NCBI RefSeq assembly: GCF_022512515.1
Contig: NZ_JAKWBK010000002.1
Location: 248,001-312,000, forward strand
DNA from: Paraniabella hibiscisoli
GTDB taxonomy: Bacteria; Bacteroidota; Bacteroidia; Chitinophagales; Chitinophagaceae
Reading direction: 5' to 3'
DNA: 64,000 nucleotides
A model generated the notes under the pieces. It was given only the letters and a program-made list of their open reading frames with translations. It ran no database searches and was not told where the DNA came from. Each line of letters starts with the position of its first letter. Position 1 is the first letter of the stretch. Shown here piece by piece: positions 41,692 to 49,764 of the stretch. The position numbers and the translations under genes were made by a program.

Positions 41692-42435
41692 TTACATGGG
41701 CTGCGCTGTAGGACGAATGATCATTTCATTTACATCCACTTCCTGCGGTTGATCGATCACGTAGGCTACTGCCCGCGCAATACTATCGGCAGAAATGGCC
41801 ATACCCGCCAGCTGGCCGATCATCGGTTTAACTTTTTCATCGGTGATCGTGTGGGTCAGCTCAGATTCTGTAACACCTGGTGAAATAATAGTGGTTCGGA
41901 TATTATAAGGTTTTACCTCCTGGCGAAGCCCCTCGCTGATAGCCCTGACCGCAAACTTAGTTCCGGAATAAACTGCGCTCGAAGGTGCAACCAGGTGGCC
42001 CGCTACTGAAGATACATTGATAAAATGACCGCTTTGTTGAGCGATAAAATGCGGCAGCACGGCACCAATGCCATATAAAACGCCTTTAACATTAATATCG
42101 ATCATCTGCTCCCATTCATCATAATGCAAACTTTCCAGCATAGAAATTGGCATTACCCCCGCATTGTTGAACAGCACATCTATTTTCCCGAAAGACTGTA
42201 ATGTTTGATCACTTAAAGCAGATACTTCTTTACGATTGCTTACATCGGTAGCAAAGGCAATGGCTCTTCCTCCATCCGCTACAATTTCTGATACTAGTTG
42301 ATCGAGCTTCTCTTTGCGCCGGGCAGCCAAACTTAGTATAGCGCCCTGTTTAGCTAATAATTTTGCGGTAGCTAGCCCTATTCCGCTACTGGCCCCGGTA
42401 ATGATGATCACCTTTCCTGAAATGTTGTTGTTCAT
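41692..42435 (-). CDS. Short-chain dehydrogenase/reductase
   Basis: 247-residue classical SDR. Cofactor motif TGASSGIGLA near residue 14, NNAG at about residue 90, and the catalytic tetrad visible as N in DINVKG, S in INVSSVAG and YSGTK (Tyr-x-x-x-Lys). Arg residues after strand 2 (SLAARRKEKL) favour NADP(H). Soluble cytoplasmic enzyme; substrate unknown. Probably co-regulated by the AraC protein encoded just downstream. Confidence 0.92.
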   Translation of the reverse strand: MNNNISGKVIIITGASSGIGLATAKLLAKQGAILSLAARRKEKLDQLVSEIVADGGRAIAFATDVSNRKEVSALSDQTLQSFGKIDVLFNNAGVMPISMLESLHYDEWEQMIDINVKGVLYGIGAVLPHFIAQQSGHFINVSSVAGHLVAPSSAVYSGTKFAVRAISEGLRQEVKPYNIRTTIISPGVTESELTHTITDEKVKPMIGQLAGMAISADSIARAVAYVIDQPQEVDVNEMIIRPTAQPM

Positions 42436-42550
42436 TATTTAATTTTTGTTTCACAAAGCTGATGTGATTCACAAAATAAATAGTGTCCATTACAGGGAAA
42501 ACTGTATCCAATTTAAAGAAAAGGCTCAGACAGCAAGGATGCGTATATGT

Positions 42551-43389
42551 TTATTTATTCAATAGAGACAGTTTGTAGGCAATAACACTGTTTTGATTGA
42601 AGGTTGGGATATAGATAGTATTAGTCTTAGGATTATAACCGAGATCAGCCGTATTCATTTTGCCTTGTACATCCTGTAATTTATGCAGTTCCCCGTTTGC
42701 TTTTATATAATAAATAATACCCGACCAGCAGGTGGCAATAAAATCGCCGTTTCCCAATTGCTCCAGTCCATCTCCCGGCTTTTCCAACCCTTTAGCAAGA
42801 ACGGTTACCTGCTTGTTCTGATCCATTTTCAAAAAATCACCGCCAGCCAGCACGTAAAGATGTTTATTGATCCATTTTAATCCGTTAGCACCTTTTACAT
42901 CCCGCATATACACTTCTTGCTTACCATTTTTGATGCGATGGATCTTATTCGTACGCGTATCGGAAACAAAAACAACTCCTTTTGTATCTACCGTAACATC
43001 ATTTAAAAAACAGCGCTGTCGATTTCCAACTTATTCAAAATCTTTCCCGTTGGAATATCCACACTAACCAGTGCGGTAAGATCTGCTACAAAAAGCACAT
43101 TTTTATAACGGGCCAGTCCTTTTGGAGCATCTAAACCTTCAACCCAAAGCTTATTTTTAACGGTTCCGTCCGTATTCAGAATCGCTATACCGCCCTTACC
43201 ATCTTTTTTATTTCCTTCGCCATCTATCAGACTCACAAAAAGCTGGTTCTCTTTTTCACTATAAAGTACAGATTCTGGCACCGGCAGCTCCGGAGTTTCC
43301 CATATCTTGTTTAAGACCGATTGTGCTTTTACAGAGGTGAGCGTTAAGAAAAATGTTGTAGATAAGATAATTGATTTGGGGACAAACAT
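42551..43389 (-). CDS. SMP-30/gluconolactonase-like secreted beta-propeller
   Basis: About 280 residues after one T is added near 43013 (which restores SAVFLNDVTVDTKGVVFVSDT across the break). A signal peptide (ending SVKAQ) precedes repeated propeller blades: ESVLYSEKENQLFVS, APKGLARYKNVLFVADL, GANGLKWINKHLYV, NTIYIPTF. SMP-30-like proteins bind a metal and may hydrolyse lactones; the metal ligands were not all identified. Predicted periplasmic. Confidence 0.8.
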
Positions 43390-43527
43390 TGTTTAAATTT
43401 TTATGGCCGTTGCTTAATATGGCGCAATAACAGGCTTTTCAGGAATGTAGAAGTTCCGAAGATATAGATACTAGCTTAAAACCGGTAACTTATCCTTATA
43501 ATTTTTAGTTAGACGTATATACCTATA

Positions 43528-44145
43528 TCAAAAATAGGCAGCTGCATTGGGTTCATTCGCGGTCTCAATCCAGTTAATAATTTCTGCATCCTCCGGATCT
43601 GTTTTAGGAGAGAAGTGCTTTACCAGCTTGCCATTTTCGTCGAGCAGGTATTTTTGAAAATTCCAGGTAACAGCAGAACTTTCAACACCATTCAGGTTCA
43701 TATTTGTCAACCATTGATAAAGGGGAGCCTGGTTCTTTCCCTTTACCTCTACTTTTGCTGCCATCGGGAACGATACACCATAATTGCGCTGGCAAAACTC
43801 AGCAATATCCGCATTGCTACCCGGCTCCTGGAAGAGGAAGTCGTTAGAAGGAAATCCGACGATAACCAACCTGTCTCCATATTTTTTGTACAATCTTTCC
43901 AGGCCTTCATATTGCGGTGTTAATCCACATTTAGACGCAGTATTTACTACTATGATCTTTTTACCTTTAAAAGCTGCAAAATCAATAGTGGAGCCATTTA
44001 AGCCGGGAACCTTGAAATTATAAATGGAACCGGATTTCAAAGCAGCATTTTCTTTTACATTACCATTAGATCTAATGTAATAAACAAAACCACCGGCAAC
44101 TGCCAGTATAAGAATGATGATGGTGAGGGTCATTTTTATTCGCAT
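43528..44145 (-). CDS. Glutathione peroxidase family thiol peroxidase, membrane-anchored
   Basis: About 205 residues from the ATG of MRIKMTLT. An N-terminal hydrophobic anchor (IIILILAVAGGFVYYI) is followed by the thioredoxin-fold GPx domain: NTASKCGLTPQYEGL with the peroxidatic Cys, GFPSNDFLFQEPG, and the catalytic WNF in VTWNFQKYL. It carries Cys, not selenocysteine, as usual in bacteria, so thioredoxin is the likely electron donor. Reduces peroxides in the envelope. The longer upstream reading is rejected because it has no recognisable protein. Confidence 0.9.
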   Translation of the reverse strand: MRIKMTLTIIILILAVAGGFVYYIRSNGNVKENAALKSGSIYNFKVPGLNGSTIDFAAFKGKKIIVVNTASKCGLTPQYEGLERLYKKYGDRLVIVGFPSNDFLFQEPGSNADIAEFCQRNYGVSFPMAAKVEVKGKNQAPLYQWLTNMNLNGVESSAVTWNFQKYLLDENGKLVKHFSPKTDPEDAEIINWIETANEPNAAAYF

Positions 44146-44266
44146 TAAATGATAAGGATTATAATAGCGACAGAGATAAACAAAATTAAACAATCGATCA
44201 CAATCGTGCCTAATGTAATAACAGCGCCGCAAAGTCTTGACTTCCAAAACAAAATCTCAATGGTAG

Positions 44267-45548
44267 TTATTGTATCACAGCCCTCTTCTTCAAACTCATA
44301 CGCAGGGTATGCTGCTCTTCAACCGTGAGTTTTATAGTTTGGCTAATTAAATGAGCAATATCTTTTCTGCGGTCGCTGCTTAGCAAAAGATGAATAAAAC
44401 CAATGGTCATTTTTTGCTGCTCCCTGCCCAATGCCATAAACAATCTGGGCTCAACAGTATAAATGGCTTTCAAAACATTAACAAGGTCAGTCTTAATATC
44501 TTCCTCTTCTTCACTGAATTTGGGCAAAATGCCAGTTTTTTCAAAGCTTGTTACCAAAGTATCTGCCGCCTGGAGCCTGATAAAATCCTTTTGCTTATCT
44601 CCTACTAAGTCGTGTAAGCGATTCTGTAAGATCTTGAATACCGGTGAATGTTTAGATTGCATTTCAAAAAGGCTCAGACTTTGCTCCTTATCGTTTCCAT
44701 TAAAATTGTCGAAAAAGGGCGACTCAACATAAACGCTATGATAGAAGCCTATTGCATTATTATTAAATGAGGTCAGCTCTTTAACTACTTCCTTTTGTTT
44801 ACTATCTAAAAAATAAAAATAGAACTTGTCGCCAATTTTATGCACCCACCGTATAAATGTAGCTTTAAAAATTGTTTCCGTATCATCTTCAATTACTGGT
44901 ACCAGGAATACTTCCTGCTGCGCCATCAAATGATCGTAACCAACGGGCTCTTTATTAATATAAATTTTATAATTCTTATCCTTATTCAAAAAAGAAACCA
45001 GCCAAACTCCTGTCCTAAAAAATTAATAAACCCGGGCGATGAGAACGAATAAGCAGTCACGTCAAACAACTCATAAAAACTAACTTTAGTACCTGTGCCC
45101 GGTTCTTTGGATATGCTTATATCATCAAACTCAAATTTATCCTTAGAGCTGCTTTTTACAGCAATGGAATACTCAAGGGCCTGGCCCGATTCCGGATCCC
45201 GGTAACAGGTTTTCCAACGGGCGAGACCGCTAAATGCTACAAAAGAAAAGCGCCCCTTACCTTTATTGCCTTTTAAGCGAGATGATGTTTTTTGAAAATC
45301 CACTCTTTTCATGGAGTCCATGAAACTGCCAAAGCTTTCATCAATGGTGGACCGGTTAATGCCTTCACCATTATCAGTAACTGATAAAGAGCTGATATAA
45401 TCCAATTCATTTGTGTCGAAATCAATATGAACGGATGTGGCGCCGGCATCAAAACCATTCCATATAAATTCAGCTATTGCCTGCATGTAATCTGCAGTCA
45501 AACCGGCGGAATCGATACCTGTGTTGTTTACATTGACCTTTTTTCCAT
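44267..45548 (-). CDS. GHKL/HSP90-type ATPase domain protein, probably shortened
   Basis: About 427 residues after one base is added near 45530 and near 44993. The N-terminal HATPase_c_3 domain has the ATP-binding motifs AIAEFIWNGFDAGAT (N box), VTDNGEGI (G1 box) and GNKGKGRFSFVAF (lid/G2). A long helical region follows (QSKHSPVFKILQNRLHDLVG). As I recall, longer relatives continue into a further C-terminal domain after the equivalent of LRMSLKK; here a stop follows at once, so this looks truncated. Such stand-alone GHKL proteins often occur in defence islands. It follows the AlkB-like gene by 54 bases and may be cotranscribed. Confidence 0.7.
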
Positions 45549-45602
45549 TGATATCGTTTTATTGAATGATGTCAAAAAAAGCTATGCCTCCGTGGGCTTT
45601 TG

Positions 45603-46196
45603 TCACTCCATTACCTTTCTAAAAGTCATGTTGATCCGGGCCCTCATTGGGATACCAGATTTAGCAATCCGGTGTTCCCAATCTTTTTGCAGATCGGGTT
45701 GCATTAATAATAAAGAGCCGTGCTGCAATAGAATAGCATGTTTTTTTGTATGATCCTGCTTATGGCGAAAATCAAATAATCTCTCCTGCCCTATGCTCAG
45801 CGACGCTATGGCCGTTTTTACACCAGGAAGCGTATCTCTGTCGGCATGCCAGGCAACAGAATCGTTACCATCCCGGTAATAGTTCAATAAAACACCCTGA
45901 AAGGATTCACCCGAAAAACGTTCTATACGCCCCTTCAGGTTATACAGTTCAGGTAGCCATTTTTGAGGCTGGATTTTACCATCAGCGTTTCGGGTATCTC
46001 CGTACCATGCGGAAAGCCTCGGTGTTACTACTTCCTTGTCGTACATTATTTCTTTATGTTGCTGCCAGGGAACTGTTTGCAGCAATAACCTCAGCAGGTC
46101 ATTACCTTCTTCAGGGCTAATAAAAGCCGGTATATAAGACAATAAGTCCAGGGGTAACTCAAACTGATCGGTATCATCGAATAATTTTTGCTGCAT
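45603..46196 (-). CDS. AlkB-like 2-oxoglutarate/Fe(II) dioxygenase
   Basis: 197 residues. The double-stranded beta-helix holds the metal site: H and D of AWHADRD, H of DWEHRI, and the 2-oxoglutarate-binding Arg in ARINMTFR. TPRLSAWYGD and LLNYYRDGNDSVAWH are typical of the ALKBH2/3-like bacterial group that removes methyl groups from damaged bases. The start of MQQKLFDD is chosen; an upstream reading adds 14 codons. Intact. Leads a run of minus-strand genes. Confidence 0.93.
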   Translation of the reverse strand: MQQKLFDDTDQFELPLDLLSYIPAFISPEEGNDLLRLLLQTVPWQQHKEIMYDKEVVTPRLSAWYGDTRNADGKIQPQKWLPELYNLKGRIERFSGESFQGVLLNYYRDGNDSVAWHADRDTLPGVKTAIASLSIGQERLFDFRHKQDHTKKHAILLQHGSLLLMQPDLQKDWEHRIAKSGIPMRARINMTFRKVME

Positions 46197-46342
46197 GGTA
46201 GAAACACTATAATGCAAGGTATTTCTAAAACGCCACAATCACAAATATTTTAGCAATTATTTACTAAATAAATTAGCTATCCCTTTATTCATTCCTGTAC
46301 CTCGGGTTTTCCTGTCAACCAAATAAAAGAAGAAATATAACT

Positions 46343-46379
46343 CTTTGTAATTACCTTTGCAACTAAGATAATTACAAAG
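46343..46379 (+). promoter_or_regulatory. Promoter and inverted-repeat operator of the MarR-arr operon
   Basis: The -7 box TACCTTTG (46352-46359) is overlapped by the left arm of an 11-bp perfect inverted repeat, CTTTGTAATTA (46343-46353) and TAATTACAAAG (46369-46379). The right arm ends 8 bases before the MarR ATG and covers the expected start site. This is where a self-repressing MarR dimer would bind. Confidence 0.75.
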
Positions 46380-46387
46380 TAAGATAA

Positions 46388-46858
46388 ATGAAAGATCAGT
46401 CAATTACGTCCATACACCAACTCAGTCAGCTGTATGCTTACACCTCTTTACAAATGCATGAGTCGATTGCGGGGCAGGCAGGCCTTTCCGGTACCGATCA
46501 GAAATACCTGGGATTTTTTATTACCAAAGGTACCATGACGGCGGGTGAACTGGCTGTCCTGACGGGTCTTACTACCGGTGCCGTTACGGGTTTAATAGAC
46601 CGCTTTGAAAAGAAAAAACTGGTAAAAAGACAGTTCGATAAAGAGGATCGGCGAAAAGTGCTGATTGTACCGGATACAAAAAAGATTACAGCGTTATTGG
46701 AGCCACTATATAAAACATTCAGTACCCTATCTGTACAACTTATTGCTTCTTTTTCCGACAGAGAACAGAAAACCCTGATTACTTATTTTGAAAAGGCAAT
46801 TGACCTTATGACGACCACCCGGGAGGAACTTGGCGGGAAACAAAAACCGGGATTATAA
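46388..46858 (+). CDS. MarR-family transcriptional regulator
   Basis: 156 residues, all-helical with a winged HTH: GTMTAGELAVLTGLTTGAVTGLIDRFE (recognition region) and the wing KKKLVKRQFDKEDRRKVLI. Precedes the arr gene by 18 bases in one operon, with an inverted repeat over its promoter, so it very likely represses itself and arr. The ligand that lifts repression is unknown; a rifamycin-like compound is possible. Confidence 0.92.
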   Translation: MKDQSITSIHQLSQLYAYTSLQMHESIAGQAGLSGTDQKYLGFFITKGTMTAGELAVLTGLTTGAVTGLIDRFEKKKLVKRQFDKEDRRKVLIVPDTKKITALLEPLYKTFSTLSVQLIASFSDREQKTLITYFEKAIDLMTTTREELGGKQKPGL

Positions 46859-46876
46859 AATCTAAATAATTATTTT

Positions 46877-47620
46877 ATGGAATTCAGTCCTGACAATCCT
46901 GTTATTCAGCGCTGTATACAGGCCATGAGCGCAGAGGCAAAAGGTGAACCGGAGGAAGCCGGCAAATTATTGATGCAGGCATGGAAAGAAGCCACAACGG
47001 ATTTTGAAAAATTTACAGCGGCACACCTGGTAGGCCGGTATCAGCAAAATCCCGACGAGCAGTTAGAATGGTTTAAAAAAGCACTGGAGCACGGTAAAAA
47101 GGCAGATGCGGTTTCTGTACAGGGGGCGTTATCTACCTTATACGGGGATATCGCCCGATGCTATGAGACATTGGGAGATGCGGACAGCGCCTGCATCCAT
47201 AATGAACTGGCCATTTCTGTAAAGAATCAATTGAAGGACGAAGGTCCTTTTTATCACGGAACCAGGGCCAATTTAAAAACCGGAGATCTGCTGGTAGCCG
47301 GCGGCCAGTCCAATTACCAGGCAAATATCACCATGAATCATATTTATTTTACGGCGCTGATTAATGGTGCAGGACTAGCCGCAGCCCTGGCGAAAGGAGA
47401 TGGTGCAGAGCGCATCTACATAGTAGAACCAACCGGTAGTTTTGAAGATGACCCCAATGTTACCGACAAGAAATTTCCCGGAAACCCTACCCGTTCTTAT
47501 CGCAGCGAGGCACCGCTGAAAATTATTGGAGAAGTAACTGGCTGGGCTAAACTTACCCCGGAAGAAAAACGGAAATGGAATGAAAAGCTGGAAAACAATA
47601 AAGGAGAGATTATCAATTAA
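46877..47620 (+). CDS. arr: Rifampin ADP-ribosyltransferase (Arr) with N-terminal TPR-like domain
   Basis: Adds ADP-ribose from NAD+ to rifamycins. 247 residues: the C-terminal 130 match Arr closely, with FYHGTRANLKTGDLL, ANITMNHIYFTALINGAGLA, VEPTGSFEDDPNVTDKKFPG and NPTRSYRSEAPLKIIGEV. The first 115 residues are not part of classic Arr (about 140 residues in all): they form TPR-like helices (EEAGKLLMQAWKEATTDFEK, AAHLVGRYQ, DIARCYETLGDADSACIHNEL). The fusion is seamless, in one frame. Operon with MarR and closed by a strong hairpin. Resistance is likely, but the added domain could change target choice. Confidence 0.88.
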   Translation: MEFSPDNPVIQRCIQAMSAEAKGEPEEAGKLLMQAWKEATTDFEKFTAAHLVGRYQQNPDEQLEWFKKALEHGKKADAVSVQGALSTLYGDIARCYETLGDADSACIHNELAISVKNQLKDEGPFYHGTRANLKTGDLLVAGGQSNYQANITMNHIYFTALINGAGLAAALAKGDGAERIYIVEPTGSFEDDPNVTDKKFPGNPTRSYRSEAPLKIIGEVTGWAKLTPEEKRKWNEKLENNKGEIIN

Positions 47621-47623
47621 AAA

Positions 47624-47655
47624 CAATAGCGTAGCTGAATGGAGCTACGCTATTG
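47624..47655 (+). terminator. Strong hairpin after arr
   Basis: Perfect 13-bp stem CAATAGCGTAGCT / AGCTACGCTATTG with loop GAATGG, 3 bases after the stop. The T run is weak, but the stem is the strongest in the area. Confidence 0.8.
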
Positions 47656-47709
47656 CTGTGCCGTATGGTTACCTGATCCCGAAAATAACCTTTGCTTTTT
47701 AGAATAAAA

Positions 47710-49056
47710 CTATTGAATATGGGTGGTCACTACTTTAGAAAAAGAGGTATTCCCATCTTTATCAACCTGCGCAATTCGTATAAAGATCGACTGGTCGCCA
47801 TTGCCAGTCAGCTCCCTACCTTTTTTGCTGCAGGAAGAAATGGTAAGCGAAAGGAAAAACATAAAGCATATGCCCAATGGAATCATTGTTTTTCTGCTTC
47901 GCAGGCTAAAGAATACAGCCCCACCTAATATTGTTAAAACGCCAAAGCCCGACAATGCAAGCGAACTACTTCTATCTATTGAAAACTGGTAATCTATACT
48001 CTGAGCGGAATTGCCGTTATTACTTTTTGACTCAACAGTTCCTAATTTAACAAAATCTACCCCATCCAGCGAGCCCTGTATTTCAAAATAATCATTGTTA
48101 TGCTCCGAAACAGTGCTCCAGTTAACTAATAACTGATCATTTTTTTGGATTGCTTTTATAGCGTTAAATACTACCGGAAGAGCTACATTACTAAAGCTGG
48201 TGAGATTTATTATAGCTGTTGTTGAATTTACATCCCAGCCGGTTGCTGCTGTATTGATCCGGTTCATGATCTGCGTACGGGAGCCACTTAAAGAGCCTGT
48301 ATACCTTGCATAGTTTTCATTCGTTCCTACCGCCCCTAAAGAAATGCAGTTAACTCCATTGGTTAGTCCCGGCGGAACGGTAGACTCCTGAGCAGAAGTA
48401 ATTCCGGTTACTCTTCCGTCTAGTGTACCCAGGTTCCATCCTGTAGCCGGGTTAATGGTAGTATTGTTGTAATCTGTAGTAATACCGGTGATAAAAGTAA
48501 CATCAGTTAAAGGCAGATTCGTATCATTGATCTGGGTAAAGGTTTTAGATGCCGATTTCGTTTGAAAAACCAATATGGGGTCACCACCTGCGCTCATTGA
48601 GAAAGCATTGGAGGGTGCGACAGAGCCTGCAAATTCTGAGGTAATAACCGATGTTACGTTAGCGGCAGTGCGCATATTGACGAGCATGCCACTTGTTGTT
48701 TGCGGTGAAACGACGCTTACTATAGCGCCCGGTAAAAGATCCTGACCAGTACTGTTACCAACAGTCCATTTCAAATAACCTTCTGTACCTGTTCCCCATC
48801 TCGTTGTACCATCAACGCCCATGTCGGTGAAATAAATCACTGTGCCCCTGCTAATACGGTTTAAAGTAACAAAGGAAAAACCAGCATCGGTTACATTTAT
48901 CCTGTAGTAACCCACAAAACAAATATCACCAGGACTGAGTGTTGTTTGCGCTATAACGCTTGAAGATCCTAATACAGAGAAAATGGAGAGGCTTAATAAA
49001 AACAGCTTTACACGCCTCGCCTTTAAAAGGCTGGCTTTAAAATTTCTTTTAATCAT
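47710..49056 (-). CDS. Secreted protein with split FN3-like membrane module (C)
   Basis: 448 residues, frame intact. After the signal peptide (ending SSVIAQ) a beta-rich domain opens SPGDICFVGYYRINVTDAG and FVTLNRISRGTVIYFTD, a Bacteroidota secreted domain of unknown role. The C-terminal module (47710-48180) begins LPVVFNAIKAI and ends IRIAQVDKDGNTSFSKVV; between the halves lie 66 residues (47785-47982) with helix 1 (LALSGFGVLTILGGAVFF), basic SLRSRK, helix 2 and ISSCSKKG. Because this copy needs no frame repair, it shows that the architecture is real. Likely in the envelope; function unknown. Confidence 0.75.
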   Translation of the reverse strand: MIKRNFKASLLKARRVKLFLLSLSIFSVLGSSSVIAQTTLSPGDICFVGYYRINVTDAGFSFVTLNRISRGTVIYFTDMGVDGTTRWGTGTEGYLKWTVGNSTGQDLLPGAIVSVVSPQTTSGMLVNMRTAANVTSVITSEFAGSVAPSNAFSMSAGGDPILVFQTKSASKTFTQINDTNLPLTDVTFITGITTDYNNTTINPATGWNLGTLDGRVTGITSAQESTVPPGLTNGVNCISLGAVGTNENYARYTGSLSGSRTQIMNRINTAATGWDVNSTTAIINLTSFSNVALPVVFNAIKAIQKNDQLLVNWSTVSEHNNDYFEIQGSLDGVDFVKLGTVESKSNNGNSAQSIDYQFSIDRSSSLALSGFGVLTILGGAVFFSLRSRKTMIPLGICFMFFLSLTISSCSKKGRELTGNGDQSIFIRIAQVDKDGNTSFSKVVTTHIQ

Positions 49057-49287
49057 TTATATGGCCGGGTTAGATTTTGGCTCGGTTTAGAGGGTTAACC
49101 CGACGCAAGATAAATGTTTTAACCTTATAAAAACGAACGGGTTAGAATTAATCAGGCTGTTATTTTTTAATAAACCTCTGGCATATCACCTTTTGTCACC
49201 TTTTAGGAACATTTTCAACTTACAACTAACCTAAGGACTCAATTTTTGCGTCCAGGCCCTTACCTGCCAAAAAGTTATCTTTACCCC

Positions 49288-49470
49288 TTCAGAACTAACA
49301 TCAACAATAATGCTGTTCCTTATACGCCAGACTTCTTTGCCTTCCAGGATGGCAGGCATGCAAGCAAGGACATCGAGTTCGACTTTACGGCTAATCCTGT
49401 TGCAGGACTTACCACTATACTTGGCTATGGCATCTGGTGGGGGCGCAGGAAGAAGCCTTCGTCAGGCTCT
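49288..49470 (+). pseudogene. Fused remnant of a siderophore receptor and PepSY gene
   Basis: The plus strand reads NINNNAVPYTPDFFAFQDG, then IEFDFTANPVAGLTTILGYG, which aligns with FNFQDG...ANPILGMNIVAGYG of the receptor at 16706-19059. It is followed at once by IWWGRRKKP, which resembles the C-terminus of the PepSY partner (YIWWGKKKKK). A deletion from inside the receptor to the end of the PepSY gene would explain this. The receptor part is fairly convincing, the PepSY part short. Confidence 0.5.
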
Positions 49471-49539
49471 CCGAAGAAGTCCTTGGACAGGCTGACATAT
49501 AATTTCGGATCACCAAACCCTAAAAGCAGCCGCAACCTA

Positions 49540-49640
49540 CCTTCATCGCGACCGAAGCGGGATTGGCTCTACGTAGAGATTTCTCACCGTCTGTACCGGC
49601 CGGGCGGGCGCTTCGCTCATTTCATGAACTCCTTTCCAGG
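49540..49640. repeat. GC-richer dispersed repeat fragment
   Basis: Contains GAAGCGGGATT and TACGTAGAGATTTCTC, related to bases 56520-56560. Marks decayed DNA around the remnant; no gene seen between 49057 and 49720. Confidence 0.4.
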
Positions 49641-49721
49641 GGGAGTCCTTCATACTAAAGGAGAAGCCTCTTCCTGGTCCAAACAATTAATGTGTTCATT
49701 CATTGCAGCATCAAAAAAAGA

Positions 49722-49742
49722 GGGTATCCTTTTAAGATACCC
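49722..49742 (-). terminator. Terminator after susD
   Basis: Stem GGGTATC / GATACCC, 22 bases past the SusD stop, followed on the minus strand by a run of seven T. Confidence 0.85.
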
Positions 49743-49764
49743 CTGGTTAAATTGCCTTTGCCGA

